A stretch of DNA of 64,000 nucleotides from the NCBI RefSeq assembly GCF_030915405.1, contig NZ_CP133262.1, positions 62,001-126,000 of the forward strand, given 5' to 3'. The translations under genes were made by a program, and so were the position numbers. Source of the DNA: Neobacillus nitrireducens. GTDB taxonomy: Bacteria; Bacillota; Bacilli; Bacillales; Cytobacillaceae. The notes beneath the pieces are model-generated. The model was not told the DNA's origin. It did no database searches and saw nothing but the letters and a program-made list of their open reading frames with translations. This document shows, piece after piece, positions 35,352 through 43,962 of the stretch. How positions within the stretch are numbered: position 1 is the stretch's first letter; every line of letters starts with the position of its first letter.

Positions 35352-36032
35352 TTAGTCATCGTTATTTTGCATTCCAGTAAACATGAGAACAAAACGAAGT
35401 AACTCAGCAATTGCGACCACTGTCGCAGCTACATAGGTTAATGCTGCAGCATTTAGTACTTTCTTTGCTCGATATTCCTCTTCATTCCTAATAAGACCAG
35501 AACCAATCATTACATTCAATGCTCTAGAACTTGCATTGAATTCAACTGGTAAGGTAACGACTTGAAAGAGCACTGCAGCGCCCATTGCAAGTATACCTAG
35601 TAATAAAAAGTTGGCAGATGAAAGAAGAATGCCAATTAAAATTAGTATGAACGAAAAATTCGAGCCAATATTAGCCACAGGCACTAAGGCATGTCTTACG
35701 CGTAAAGGAACATATCTGTCCTTTTGCTGTAGACAGTGTCCAACCTCGTGAATCGCAACGGATACCGAAGCAATGGATGTACCATGGTAGTTTGTTGAAG
35801 ATAATCTCACACTTCTACTTCTTGGGTCATAGTGGTCAGATAAGTGACCTCTCACTTCTTCGACCGTAACATCGTATAAACCATTTTGATCCAAGATTCT
35901 TCTAGCTGCTTGGGCCCCGGTCAATCCAGAGGAGGCTCCCACTTTTAAAAATTTAGAATAGGTATTTCGTAAGTACATTTGCACGAATAGTGGTATGATC
36001 ATGATTAGAATAAAATAAACAATAAAACCCAT
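35352..36032 (-). CDS. yugP: Zinc metallopeptidase, YugP family
   Basis: 226 residues. An N-terminal membrane segment (IVYFILIMIIPLFVQMYL), then GLTGAQAARRILDQNGLYDV, the zinc site HEVGH (about 94-98) and LSDHYDPRSRSVRLS. Three further hydrophobic segments follow, including FSFILILIGILLSSANFLLL. This is the conserved layout of membrane protease YugP, whose substrate is not well defined. ATG 36032 follows GAAGGAG. Single-gene unit. Confidence 0.88.
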   Translation of the reverse strand: MGFIVYFILIMIIPLFVQMYLRNTYSKFLKVGASSGLTGAQAARRILDQNGLYDVTVEEVRGHLSDHYDPRSRSVRLSSTNYHGTSIASVSVAIHEVGHCLQQKDRYVPLRVRHALVPVANIGSNFSFILILIGILLSSANFLLLGILAMGAAVLFQVVTLPVEFNASSRALNVMIGSGLIRNEEEYRAKKVLNAAALTYVAATVVAIAELLRFVLMFTGMQNNDD

Positions 36033-36155
36033 GAAGTATGCTCCTTCTACAGATGACTAATTTATATCTTTAGTATACTTTATGGGTCAGTTTTTTAGTA
36101 TTAAAGTGCTCGTGAAAAAGGGCTTAACCAGTATGGTAAGTTCTTTTTCTCTGGA

Positions 36156-36440
36156 CTACTTTTTACTTCGTTTATTCCGATAAGCAATAATACTTGTTTT
36201 TAACGAAGCATATGACCCGATCGCTGCATAGCCGTAAAACCAGCCCATAAATATACCGCCAAGTGTGTTGTGCTTGTGACTGATAAAAATGGAAATACCT
36301 AGTCCAAATAAAAGTGCAATCGTTGGTACAAACCATTTTGGTAATACAAAATACACCTTTATTAGTTGAGTTAACAATATTATGATGGGGATTGCAAAAA
36401 TCGCATCCCAAAAGTTCGTTTTTATAGTAGGGAAATCCAC
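36156..36440 (-). CDS. Small membrane protein, phage-holin-like
   Basis: About 94 residues with hydrophobic segments AIFAIPIIILLTQLIKVYFV, WFVPTIALLFGLGISIFI and GIFMGWFYGYAAIGSYASLK. This I-xL-QL-K...LP...P-xAL-xG pattern is like small holins, so a holin-like or stress membrane role is possible. GTG 36440 is about 11 nt after AAAAAGG; GTG 36452 directly touches that site. No phage lysis genes are adjacent. Confidence 0.55.
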   Translation of the reverse strand: MDFPTIKTNFWDAIFAIPIIILLTQLIKVYFVLPKWFVPTIALLFGLGISIFISHKHNTLGGIFMGWFYGYAAIGSYASLKTSIIAYRNKRSKK

Positions 36441-36490
36441 AGAACAACACACCTTTTTAAGCTTATTATGTGTGTTCTACGATAGGAATA

Positions 36491-36682
36491 TTAGTTCATA
36501 CTGATATACCAAGCTAATCCTCCGATTGCACCTAAGATAACGATCACATAAATTGCTGTCAACCTTATTGTGTTTTGTTTTGCGGAGCTTTTATAGTTTT
36601 CATCTGGTTTCCCCAAGAGCGCAAGCGTACCAACAAGGGCTGCTATTAAAACGATAATAATAAGTGCCATACCGATCTTCAT
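36491..36682 (-). CDS. Small two-helix membrane protein (63 aa)
   Basis: Helices MALIIIVLIAALVGTLALLG and AIYVIVILGAIGGLAWYI flank a polar loop. ATG 36682 is 9 nt behind GTGAGG; longer in-frame starts lack ribosome sites. The layout is like that of other short Bacillus membrane proteins of unknown function (compare 30438-30674). It is divergent from the PdxR/MocR-type regulator gene. Confidence 0.6.
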   Translation of the reverse strand: MKIGMALIIIVLIAALVGTLALLGKPDENYKSSAKQNTIRLTAIYVIVILGAIGGLAWYISMN

Positions 36683-36849
36683 TTTTTTCATCCTCACATA
36701 TATGATAAAATTATTTATTTGCTTTAGACAAAGTATAAATTCTATTTTAAGGTTAAAATGATAAAAAATGACCATCCAATTACTAAAAAAATTGACCATC
36801 CACTTATTTATCATAGTAGGTCCCAATTAATTGGAGAGGAGAGGAAATT

Positions 36850-38286
36850 GTGAACTGGAAACCAGATCGAACAAATAAAAGACCAATTTATAAACAAATT
36901 GCCGATTACATTGAACAAGGTATTTCCACAGGCCTATATTCACCGGAGACGATGTTACCTTCAGAACGGACCTTGGCTGAAATGCTTCATGTGAATCGCA
37001 GTACAGTGGTAGCAGCATATGAAGAATTACAGTCAATGGGGATTGTGGAGAGAAAAAAAGGGAGTGGAACCATTGTCAGTACAGATATCTGGGGACTCGA
37101 GCATAGACGTATTCCAAACTGGAGCAGATATTTGGAGCGAGGCTCATTTCTTCCCAACCTTCCTGTTGTTCAAAGAATTCGTAAGGAAACACAGGAAAAT
37201 GATCTTATTAATATGGCAAGCGGTGAATTGTCACCAAGTCTATTCCCAAATGAGCAATTTCAACGTATCCTGTCCGAGCGCCCCTTTACAGGCTATCTTG
37301 GATATGACGATCCACAGGGGAGTGAAGAACTAAGAGATACGATTGCTACGCATGTGAAGGAGTATAAGAATATAAATACAGATTCTTCTTTGATTCTAAT
37401 TACATCCGGTGCCCAGCAAGCTCTCCATTTAATCGTTCAATGCCTACTTAAACCTGGTGACGCTGTTGCGATTGAGGATCCTTCCTATTGCTATTCACTT
37501 CCAATTTTCCATACGGCTGGTTTAAAAATCTATCGATTACCTGTCGATTCACATGGAGTCAATCCCGATGACCTTGTTCATTTTCATAAGAAACATCGGA
37601 TTAGAATGATTTTTTTAAACCCTGACTATCAAAATCCAACCGGAACAGTTCTTTCAATGGAAAGACGAAAACAAATTTTCAACCTCTCGGCTGAATACGG
37701 TATCCCGATTATTGAAGATGACCCCTATAGTTTAACCTCCTTTGATGGAGTGGTAAATTCAACTTTAAAATCAATGGATGATAACGGAAATGTTCTCTAT
37801 ATAAGTTCTTTGTCCAAAATTATTGCTTCCGGGTTGCGCATCGGTTGGGTAATAGGTCCTGCAAAGGTCGTCCAACGGCTTGCTGACGCCAAACAACAAG
37901 TGGACTTTGGACACAGTATTTTTCCCCAATGGGTAGCGAATCAATTTCTCGGTTCCGAGTACTTCCATCCGCATATTCATTTTTTAAGAAAGCAGCTGAA
38001 ACTAAGGAGAGATCAGATTGTTTCAAGCCTTAAACAATTATTGGATGACAAAATTTCCTTCTCTATTCCAAATGGCGGAATCCATCTGTGGTGCAAATTA
38101 AATGAGCCTGTAGATGAACAAAAGTTACTTGAGGAATCAATTAGAAAGGGGATTCAATTTGTTCCGGGAGGGATATTAGGTTCAGAAAAGGGGAGTCAGC
38201 GTTTTACATATGGCAGGGTGGAAACAAGTTCCATCCATGAAGGGGTCGAAAGGTTTTCGGAAGCGTTAATCAACATAGAAAAATGA
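36850..38286 (+). CDS. PdxR/MocR-family transcriptional regulator (GntR HTH + aminotransferase fold)
   Basis: 478 residues. The N-terminal GntR winged helix (YKQIADYIEQGISTGLYSPE, LPSERTLAEMLHVNRSTVVA) is followed by a class I aminotransferase domain with YLGYDDPQGSEELRDTIA, NPDYQNPTGTVLS and the PLP-lysine motif SSLSKIIASGLRIGW. Such regulators sense PLP or an amino compound and control a nearby or divergent gene. Start GTG 36850 follows GGAGAGGAGAGGAA. No PLP synthase genes are adjacent, so its target is unclear. Confidence 0.88.
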   Translation: MNWKPDRTNKRPIYKQIADYIEQGISTGLYSPETMLPSERTLAEMLHVNRSTVVAAYEELQSMGIVERKKGSGTIVSTDIWGLEHRRIPNWSRYLERGSFLPNLPVVQRIRKETQENDLINMASGELSPSLFPNEQFQRILSERPFTGYLGYDDPQGSEELRDTIATHVKEYKNINTDSSLILITSGAQQALHLIVQCLLKPGDAVAIEDPSYCYSLPIFHTAGLKIYRLPVDSHGVNPDDLVHFHKKHRIRMIFLNPDYQNPTGTVLSMERRKQIFNLSAEYGIPIIEDDPYSLTSFDGVVNSTLKSMDDNGNVLYISSLSKIIASGLRIGWVIGPAKVVQRLADAKQQVDFGHSIFPQWVANQFLGSEYFHPHIHFLRKQLKLRRDQIVSSLKQLLDDKISFSIPNGGIHLWCKLNEPVDEQKLLEESIRKGIQFVPGGILGSEKGSQRFTYGRVETSSIHEGVERFSEALINIEK

Positions 38287-38370
38287 TGGGGACGAAACAT
38301 ATAAGAAGGTCTCAACTTGTGTCATGAATTATTCAAAAAATAATAATACATGTAATTCAAGATATATTTA

Positions 38371-38398
38371 TTGACGGATTTTGTCGGAAAGTTATAAT
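38371..38398 (+). promoter_or_regulatory. SigA-type promoter upstream of the fructose-6-phosphate aldolase gene
   Basis: TTGACG (38371-38376), 16-nt spacer, TATAAT (38393-38398). It would give a leader of about 275 nt. The rest of 38287-38682 is AT-rich; I see no gene or riboswitch core in it. Confidence 0.65.
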
Positions 38399-38682
38399 AT
38401 GGTTAGGTAAAGTGTAAAAAAGACACGCAAATAAAAAATCCAGTTTTAATATTTAAAATCTAGAAAAGACTACTAAAGGATTTTATATCCATCTTAAAAA
38501 GATTTGTTAGAAAAATATAACAAAATATTGAAATCTTTGAGGGAAAACATATAAAATAAGTAGATGCAGCTTTAGATCTTAAAACAGCAACATAGTTATT
38601 GCTATTTCACTATTTATACGCCCGCTCCATGAATATTGCGGACACGCTGTTGAAAAAATAAATATTTTGGAGGAATTTTACT

Positions 38683-39342
38683 ATGAAATTTTTTATCGAT
38701 ACTGCAAACTTAGAGGAAATTAAAAAAGCCTATAAAATTGGCGTATTATCAGGTGTAACAACTAACCCATCTTTAGTCGCAAAAGAAGGCGTGAAATTCG
38801 AAGATCGTATTGCGGAAATTTTAAATGCCGTACCAGAGGTTGAATCTGTTTCTGCCGAAGTAACACCAAATGCTTTGACAGCAGAACAAATGATTGCTGA
38901 AGCAGACGAACTCATTAAAATTAACGGCGGTGATAAAAATATTACCATTAAACTTCCAATGAACTTAGATGGACTAGAAGCTTGCCGCTATTTAACAAAA
39001 AAAGGTGTTAAAACGAATGTTACGCTCATTTTTAGTGTGAACCAGGCATTACTGGCTGCTCGTGCAGGAGCTACTTATGTTTCCCCATTCTTAGGTCGTT
39101 TGGATGATATTAACGAAGATGGTGTAGAATTAGTAGCAAAAATCGCTAAGATGTTCCAGGTTCAAAAATTAGATTCACAAATTATTGCAGCATCTGTTCG
39201 CCACCCAGATCATGTGACTCGTGTAGCAATGGCTGGAGCTCATATCGCAACTATTCCATTCAAGGTAATTGAGCAATTATCAAAACACCCTTTAACAGAC
39301 CAAGGTTTAGAGAAGTTTGCCGCTGACTGGAAAACTGTCTAA
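38683..39342 (+). CDS. fsa: Fructose-6-phosphate aldolase / transaldolase-like (TalC/MipB family)
   Basis: 219 residues, full length for the short TalC subfamily. It begins [20 protein letters not shown], has [10 protein letters not shown], the Schiff-base lysine K90 in [23 protein letters not shown] and the C-terminal [15 protein letters not shown]. Class I aldolases of this group cleave fructose-6-phosphate or carry out transaldolase reactions; the two activities cannot be told apart with certainty here. A good GGAGG site precedes ATG 38683. Single gene between promoter and terminator. Confidence 0.92.
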   Translation: MKFFIDTANLEEIKKAYKIGVLSGVTTNPSLVAKEGVKFEDRIAEILNAVPEVESVSAEVTPNALTAEQMIAEADELIKINGGDKNITIKLPMNLDGLEACRYLTKKGVKTNVTLIFSVNQALLAARAGATYVSPFLGRLDDINEDGVELVAKIAKMFQVQKLDSQIIAASVRHPDHVTRVAMAGAHIATIPFKVIEQLSKHPLTDQGLEKFAADWKTV

Positions 39343-39358
39343 TAATTAATAGAAAACA

Positions 39359-39403
39359 TAAGGGCGTTACTTCCTGATTTCTAAAGGAGGCTAACGCCTT
39401 TAA
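39359..39403 (+). terminator. Intrinsic terminator after fsa
   Basis: AAGGGCGTTA / TAACGCCTTT stem around a 22-nt loop. Confidence 0.75.
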
Positions 39404-39413
39404 ATCACAAAAA

Positions 39414-39431
39414 TATCACGAATTCAAGATT
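39414..39431 (+). promoter_or_regulatory. Candidate MhqR operator upstream of the flavin reductase-mhqD group
   Basis: TATCACGAATTCAAGATT matches the known B. subtilis MhqR operator (tATCTcgaAtTCgAGATa, from memory) at most positions. It lies about 90 nt before the flavin reductase start. Confidence 0.6.
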
Positions 39432-39518
39432 CTTGATTTATAAATATTATCAATAATTTAATCAATTTTATGACATCATAATAAAACAGGACTGATTATA
39501 GGAAAAGGAATGATTTCT

Positions 39519-40127
39519 TTGCTTTCAATTGATCCAGCCTTAATGTCTGAAAGAGAAAATTATAAGTTTTTAATAGGAAGTATCATACCTAGACCGATTG
39601 CATTTGTCACTACGATTTCAAAACAGGGCGTTTTAAATGGTGCGCCTTTTAGTTATTTTAATATCGTGTCATCTAACCCCCCGATGATCTCCCTATCTAT
39701 TCAACGCTCTGGGGGGAGACAAAAGGATACAGCAAGAAACATCATCGAGTCTAAGCAATTTGTTATTCATATCGTTGATGAACAAAATGTTGATAAAATA
39801 AATAAAACAGCAGCAAGCCTTCCGCCTGATCAGAGTGAAATTGAGTTAGCTGACTTAACACCAGTCGAAAGCGTGAAAATCTCTGTACCAGGTGTAAAAG
39901 AAGCCAAGGTTCGAATGGAATGTACTTTAGAGCATACCTTAGAATTGGGAGACCAAGATAAACCAGGGTGTGATTTTATTATCGGGAAAGTCGTTCAATT
40001 TCATATTGAAAGTGACATTTATGAAAAGGGAAGAATAGATCCAGGTGGTTTAGCAGCGGTAAGTCGATTAGCAGGGAATAATTACGCCAAAATTGGTGAA
40101 ATTTTTGAAATCGAAAGGCCCAAATAA
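39519..40127 (+). CDS. Flavin reductase family protein (FMN-binding split barrel)
   Basis: 202 residues. SIIPRPIAFVTTISKQGVLN, APFSYFNIVSSNPPMISLSI and DTARNIIESKQFVIHIVDEQ are the FMN-binding segments of the DIM6/NTAB family; FIIGKVVQFHIESDIYEKGR closes the barrel. It would supply reduced FMN or reduce quinone-like compounds. Start TTG 39519 is 9 nt behind AAAGGA; ATG 39510 directly abuts that site. It is the first gene of a likely operon with the 28-codon frame and mhqD. Confidence 0.85.
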   Translation: MLSIDPALMSERENYKFLIGSIIPRPIAFVTTISKQGVLNGAPFSYFNIVSSNPPMISLSIQRSGGRQKDTARNIIESKQFVIHIVDEQNVDKINKTAASLPPDQSEIELADLTPVESVKISVPGVKEAKVRMECTLEHTLELGDQDKPGCDFIIGKVVQFHIESDIYEKGRIDPGGLAAVSRLAGNNYAKIGEIFEIERPK

Positions 40128-40161
40128 CTCTTAAAATCCCATTTTGAAAGGGAGAGTAAAG

Positions 40162-40248
40162 ATGAAGATAACAGTGGGCAATTATCAAATTTTAGCAATG
40201 GGAAACGGTGCACAAAGAAATATCGAGTGTTTGGAGGGAAATTACTAA
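40162..40248 (+). CDS. 28-codon open frame translationally coupled to mhqD
   Basis: ATG 40162 lies behind AAAGGGAGAG. The frame (KITVGNYQILAMGNGAQRN...) ends in TAA at 40246-40248, overlapping the mhqD ATG as TAATG. It is either a coupling leader peptide or a truncated gene; no homology recognised. Confidence 0.4.
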   Translation: MKITVGNYQILAMGNGAQRNIECLEGNY

Positions 40249-40850
40249 TGAAACATATATTCAATAAGGGGAAAAATCCAACAAAACCAACGCTATTTTT
40301 GTTACATGGTACGGGAGGCAATGAATTAGATTTGCTGCCACTTGCAGGAATGATTGATGATGAGGCAAATGTGCTTAGCGTACGCGGGAATGTATTAGAA
40401 AATGGCATGCCACGGTTTTTCCGCAGATTAGCTGAAGGCGTTTTTGATGAAGAAGACCTTATTTTTCGAACAAAAGAATTAAATGAGTTTCTGGATGAAG
40501 CAGCGGAAAAGTATGGCTTTGACAGAGATAATATCATGGCAATTGGTTATTCGAATGGAGCAAATATAGCGGCAAGTCTATTATTTCATTATCAACATGC
40601 TTTAAAAGGGGCGATCCTTCATCATCCAATGGTACCGAGAAGAGGAATGGATCTCCCTGATTTATCAGGGAAAACGGTGTTTATTGCAGCGGGAACGAAC
40701 GATCCCATATGCTCCCCAACGGAATCAACTGATTTACAATCATTATTAGAAAAGGCTAATGCGAAGGTAGAAATTCATTGGGAGAATCGAGGTCACCAAT
40801 TAACCATGCAAGAGGTAGAGGCAGCAGCACAATGGTATCGAAAATTATAG
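40248..40850 (+). CDS. mhqD: MhqD-like carboxylesterase (alpha/beta hydrolase)
   Basis: 200 residues. It is very close to B. subtilis MhqD as I recall it: KHIFNKGKNPTKPTLFLLHG, TGGNELDLLPLAGMIDDEAN, SVRGNVLENGMPRFFRRLAE. The nucleophile elbow is GYSNGA (Ser about 107), with Asp in AAGTNDPICS and His in NRGHQLTM. MhqD belongs to the MhqR regulon, induced by hydroquinones and catechol. ATG 40248 is 9 nt behind GGAGGG. Its upstream neighbour is a flavin reductase, which suits detoxification of aromatic or quinone compounds. Confidence 0.92.
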   Translation: MKHIFNKGKNPTKPTLFLLHGTGGNELDLLPLAGMIDDEANVLSVRGNVLENGMPRFFRRLAEGVFDEEDLIFRTKELNEFLDEAAEKYGFDRDNIMAIGYSNGANIAASLLFHYQHALKGAILHHPMVPRRGMDLPDLSGKTVFIAAGTNDPICSPTESTDLQSLLEKANAKVEIHWENRGHQLTMQEVEAAAQWYRKL

Positions 40851-40891
40851 CAGGCCATAAAGAATACATTAAAAAAATTGATCAGCTGAAA

Positions 40892-40932
40892 ATAAAAGTC
40901 TGATGGGATCCTCATTCCATCAGACTTTGTTC
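40892..40932. terminator. Bidirectional intrinsic terminator between mhqD and pirin
   Basis: AAAGTCTGATGG / CCATCAGACTTT stem with an 11-nt loop. Confidence 0.8.
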
Positions 40933-40943
40933 TATTGCCCAAA

Positions 40944-41645
40944 CTAGTTCGCTTTTTTCATTTCGATAAGCAAAATATGCGACGTTTTCTCGGCCCGTAT
41001 TGTCATATCTTCTTCAACAACCTCTAATCCATCTCTATCAGAGAGTTCTATACCGTTTATGAGTGAAGTTCCTTCAATTTGAACTAAATAAGCCTGCCTA
41101 CCTACACTCACCGGAAAGCTTATTTCCTTTCCTTGCTGCAACTCCAAGGAGTAAATATTTGCGTCTTGGTTAATTTTAATTGGAGCATCGCCGTCTAATC
41201 TTGAAACCATGTGCAGCCAATTATCTTTTCGATCATCCCAATTAAATCTAAAATCACCATAGGCTGGTGTATGACCATATTTGTCTGGTAAAATCCAAAT
41301 TTGTAAAAACCTTGATGTATCTTCTCCTAAATTATGCTCACTATGAAGCACACCTGTTCCTGCACTCATATATTGAACTTGTCCGCGTGTTATGGTATTT
41401 TTATTGCCCATGTTATCACCATGAGTCAATTCACCATTCACCACATAGGATATAATTTCCATATTTTTATGTGGATGTGTTCCAAATCCTGTTTGGGGAT
41501 TAATTAAATCATCGTTGATTACTCGTAAAACCCCGAATTGAATATTTTCTGGATTATAATATTCTGCAAATGAAAAGTGAAATTTACTTCTTAACCAACC
41601 GTGATTACTAGAACCCATCGTTTTACTGTCCATTTTTCTTAACAT
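40944..41645 (-). CDS. Pirin family protein (possible quercetin 2,3-dioxygenase)
   Basis: 233 residues of a bicupin. The N-terminal cupin has the metal-binding motif GTHPHKNMEIISYVVNGEL and MSAGTGVLHSEHN, the two pirin signatures. Some bacterial pirins are quercetinases; others bind regulators. ATG 41645 follows GGGAG; an in-frame ATG at 41660 is before that site. Its promoter carries a perfect MhqR-type operator, so it is likely co-regulated with azoR and mhqD in the electrophile response. Confidence 0.88.
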   Translation of the reverse strand: MLRKMDSKTMGSSNHGWLRSKFHFSFAEYYNPENIQFGVLRVINDDLINPQTGFGTHPHKNMEIISYVVNGELTHGDNMGNKNTITRGQVQYMSAGTGVLHSEHNLGEDTSRFLQIWILPDKYGHTPAYGDFRFNWDDRKDNWLHMVSRLDGDAPIKINQDANIYSLELQQGKEISFPVSVGRQAYLVQIEGTSLINGIELSDRDGLEVVEEDMTIRAEKTSHILLIEMKKAN

Positions 41646-41685
41646 AATATACTCTCCCATCTATTGAAAAATTAAAGTGTGATTT

Positions 41686-41732
41686 TATCTCGAATTCGAG
41701 ATAATTATATATTCTATCTGGTCTAGTGTCAA
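41686..41732 (-). promoter_or_regulatory. Pirin promoter with a perfect MhqR-type operator
   Basis: Minus-strand TTGACA (41732-41727), exactly 17 nt, TATAAT (41709-41704). Directly downstream is an 18-bp perfect palindrome TATCTCGAATTCGAGATA (41686-41703), identical to the MhqR operator consensus I know. Occupancy would block transcription. Confidence 0.8.
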
Positions 41733-41825
41733 CGTAAATATTCTAGAGCAAACATCATTATCTATTCTAATAGAATAATATATATTGGAAGTGGAGAAGT
41801 GGAAATATATCCTAATAGAGTTCTA

Positions 41826-41867
41826 TTGACAAGTATAGTATATTATTATATTATTAATTCGAGATAA
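41826..41867 (+). promoter_or_regulatory. Azoreductase promoter with a partial MhqR-type operator
   Basis: TTGACA (41826-41831), 17 nt, TATTAT (41849-41854), overlapped by a site with an intact right half AATTCGAGATA (41856-41866) and a degenerate left half. Confidence 0.6.
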
Positions 41868-41916
41868 ATGGTTTGGAGATAATAAAATTAAAGGTAAATA
41901 AAGGAGAATAATATAA

Positions 41917-42549
41917 ATGAATGTATTAGTAGTTAAAGCAAATAATCGTCCAGCTTCAGAGGCTATTTCAAGTAAGATGTATGAAACCTTTATGGAAAAT
42001 TTAGAGGGTGTAAATGTCACTACTTTCGATGTTTTCGCTGAAGATATGCCATACTTTGGCCAGGATTTATTCAACGCTTTTGGTAAATTAGAATCAGGTG
42101 AAGAAATGACGGATCTAGAAAAACGTCTTCTTGCTGCAAAACAAAAAGCAATGGATGCCCTAACAGCTGCTGACTTAGTAGTTTTCGCATTCCCATTATG
42201 GAACTTAACCATCCCAGCACCATTACAAACGTTTATTGATTATGTATACCAAGCTGGTTTCACTTTCAAGTACGATGAAAATGGACAAGCAGTACAATTA
42301 ATGACACACAAAAAAGCGATTATCCTAAATGCACGCGGCGGCGTTTACTCAGCACCAGAAGCAGCACCAATGGAAATGGCCGCTTCTTATATCAGAAACG
42401 TTGTCGGTTTAGTATTCGGTATGGAAATCGTCGATGAAGTAATTATCGAAGGCCATAATGCAATGCCAGCACAAGCCGAAACGATTATCGCTGAAGGACT
42501 AGAAAAAGTAAAAGAAGCAGCAAAAAAATTATCAGCAGTCGCTGTTTAA
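41917..42549 (+). CDS. azoR: FMN-dependent NADH-azoreductase
   Basis: 210 residues, flavodoxin-like fold. FMN-binding segments are NVLVVKANNRPASEAISSKM and FAFPLWNLTIPAPLQTFIDY, with ARGGVYS near residue 147. It matches the AzoR1/AzoR2 group, which reduces azo compounds and quinones with NADH in two-electron steps. AzoR2 in B. subtilis is an MhqR-regulon member, and the promoter here has an MhqR-like site. AAAGGAGAA precedes the ATG. Single gene with its own terminator. Confidence 0.9.
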   Translation: MNVLVVKANNRPASEAISSKMYETFMENLEGVNVTTFDVFAEDMPYFGQDLFNAFGKLESGEEMTDLEKRLLAAKQKAMDALTAADLVVFAFPLWNLTIPAPLQTFIDYVYQAGFTFKYDENGQAVQLMTHKKAIILNARGGVYSAPEAAPMEMAASYIRNVVGLVFGMEIVDEVIIEGHNAMPAQAETIIAEGLEKVKEAAKKLSAVAV

Positions 42550-42578
42550 TAACTAAATAGGCCTATGAAGTAAAAAAT

Positions 42579-42610
42579 AAAGAAGCTTGAATTTCAAGCT
42601 TCTTTATTTT
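42579..42610 (+). terminator. Intrinsic terminator after azoR
   Basis: AAAGAAGCTTGA / TCAAGCTTCTTT stem and T-rich tail. Confidence 0.8.
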
Positions 42611-42677
42611 TATCTATTTAATCCCATTTATCTGACAGCAACGCCCGAAATTAAACGAAGTTTGCACTTTTTCGTAT

Positions 42678-42692
42678 TGGTGCCTGACACCA
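42678..42692. repeat. TGGTGCCTGACACCA short palindromic motif
   Basis: A 15-nt motif with TGGTG/CACCA arms. A variant (TGGTGCCTGGTAC) lies at 45028-45040. I recall this motif as frequent between genes in many Bacillus genomes. Confidence 0.45.
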
Positions 42693-42784
42693 TTTTATTC
42701 GATAATGAAGAGAATCCTTTGGTGATGCACTAAAAATCAAATATAATATGAAGAAAGAGAAATAGTGGTGAAGGGACTGATATT

Positions 42785-43948
42785 ATGGACTTTTTAGAAA
42801 AAATAAAACCGTACATCGTTAGTAATGATGTTTTAATCCAAGAAACCGTGCTGCATGCATTACACGATTACCCCAACGTCCCAGAAGAATGGACGATCGA
42901 ATTATTGAAGGAAGCCTTTAAAAACGAGGACAAGCGCTCCTCTATTTTAATCTATGTAGAAAACATGAAAATTAATGAAAATGCTGTCAAGGTTCTGCTA
43001 GAAAATATCCCTTTGATGGACAAGACCAAGAACCATTTAGCAGTTAATTTATTAAACCGTATGGACCCAGAGCTTGCATTAAAATATAAAGAGGCACTCC
43101 AAGGATACATTAGTGAGGATAGTTGGTCATTATATGAACTCATTATGAATGGGACAGAGGATGAAGTTTTCAACGAGTTTTTAAAAACAATCCATACCCT
43201 TGACAATGCCGAAACTTATCAACATCCTGTTTACATAAAAGCAAAAAAACTGGCTGCATGTATCGTCCAAAATGGCTGGATTACAGAAGAAGAAATCGAT
43301 ATTATTCTTCAAGAGGAATTAAATGAACAATGGTTTACATTTAATGGAATCCTTACGGTTTATATGATTGGATTAATGAAACTAGAAAAGCATATTCCAT
43401 TAGTAGCAAGTTTCTTGGACCGTGATTATGATATCTTGTTAGAAGAAGTTTCATCCGCATTAATTGGTTTTCAATCGGATGAAGTAGTGAAAGCAGTAGC
43501 GCCTTATTTAATAAATTCGGATTCGATTATTTATGCTAGTTCTGTTATCGAAAATATAAAATCTGATCATGCTGTTGAGGTTTTAAGAGAGGCTTACCGT
43601 AGTTTGGAAGAACTCCAAGATCAGGATATTTTAATTGAAGCTCTCTGTCATCAGCTATCCAATGAGGCATTGCCAGAAATTAGCGACCATATGAAAAAAG
43701 AATACTTCTCAAGCCTAGTCGATATTGAACAGACCGTTTATAGTTATTACACTATATTAGGCGAGCAGCATCCGGAATTAATGGATTGGAAACTAGCAGC
43801 ACTAGAAAGAGAAATAGAATTTAGAAATGTTAGTAAACAGGGGGGAAGTCCACAAAGTGGTCCTGTCTTAAAGGAAAATAAAGTAGGTCGAAATGATCCA
43901 TGTCCGTGCGGAAGCGGCAAAAAATATAAAAAGTGCTGCGGCAAATAA
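42785..43948 (+). CDS. SEC-C zinc-motif protein with an alpha-helical repeat body
   Basis: 387 residues. The body (1-350) is helical and repeat-like ([40 protein letters not shown]), resembling HEAT-type repeats. The C-terminus [20 protein letters not shown] is a full SEC-C zinc-binding motif as in SecA. Function unknown; such proteins may bind ribosomes or chaperone substrates. A Gfo/Idh/MocA gene follows after 14 nt and is probably co-transcribed. Confidence 0.8.
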   Translation: MDFLEKIKPYIVSNDVLIQETVLHALHDYPNVPEEWTIELLKEAFKNEDKRSSILIYVENMKINENAVKVLLENIPLMDKTKNHLAVNLLNRMDPELALKYKEALQGYISEDSWSLYELIMNGTEDEVFNEFLKTIHTLDNAETYQHPVYIKAKKLAACIVQNGWITEEEIDIILQEELNEQWFTFNGILTVYMIGLMKLEKHIPLVASFLDRDYDILLEEVSSALIGFQSDEVVKAVAPYLINSDSIIYASSVIENIKSDHAVEVLREAYRSLEELQDQDILIEALCHQLSNEALPEISDHMKKEYFSSLVDIEQTVYSYYTILGEQHPELMDWKLAALEREIEFRNVSKQGGSPQSGPVLKENKVGRNDPCPCGSGKKYKKCCGK

Positions 43949-43962
43949 AGGAGAAGAGTGCG

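Noticed and set aside
36156..36452. Prophage lysis gene
   Set aside because: The holin-like protein stands alone among core genes with no endolysin nearby.
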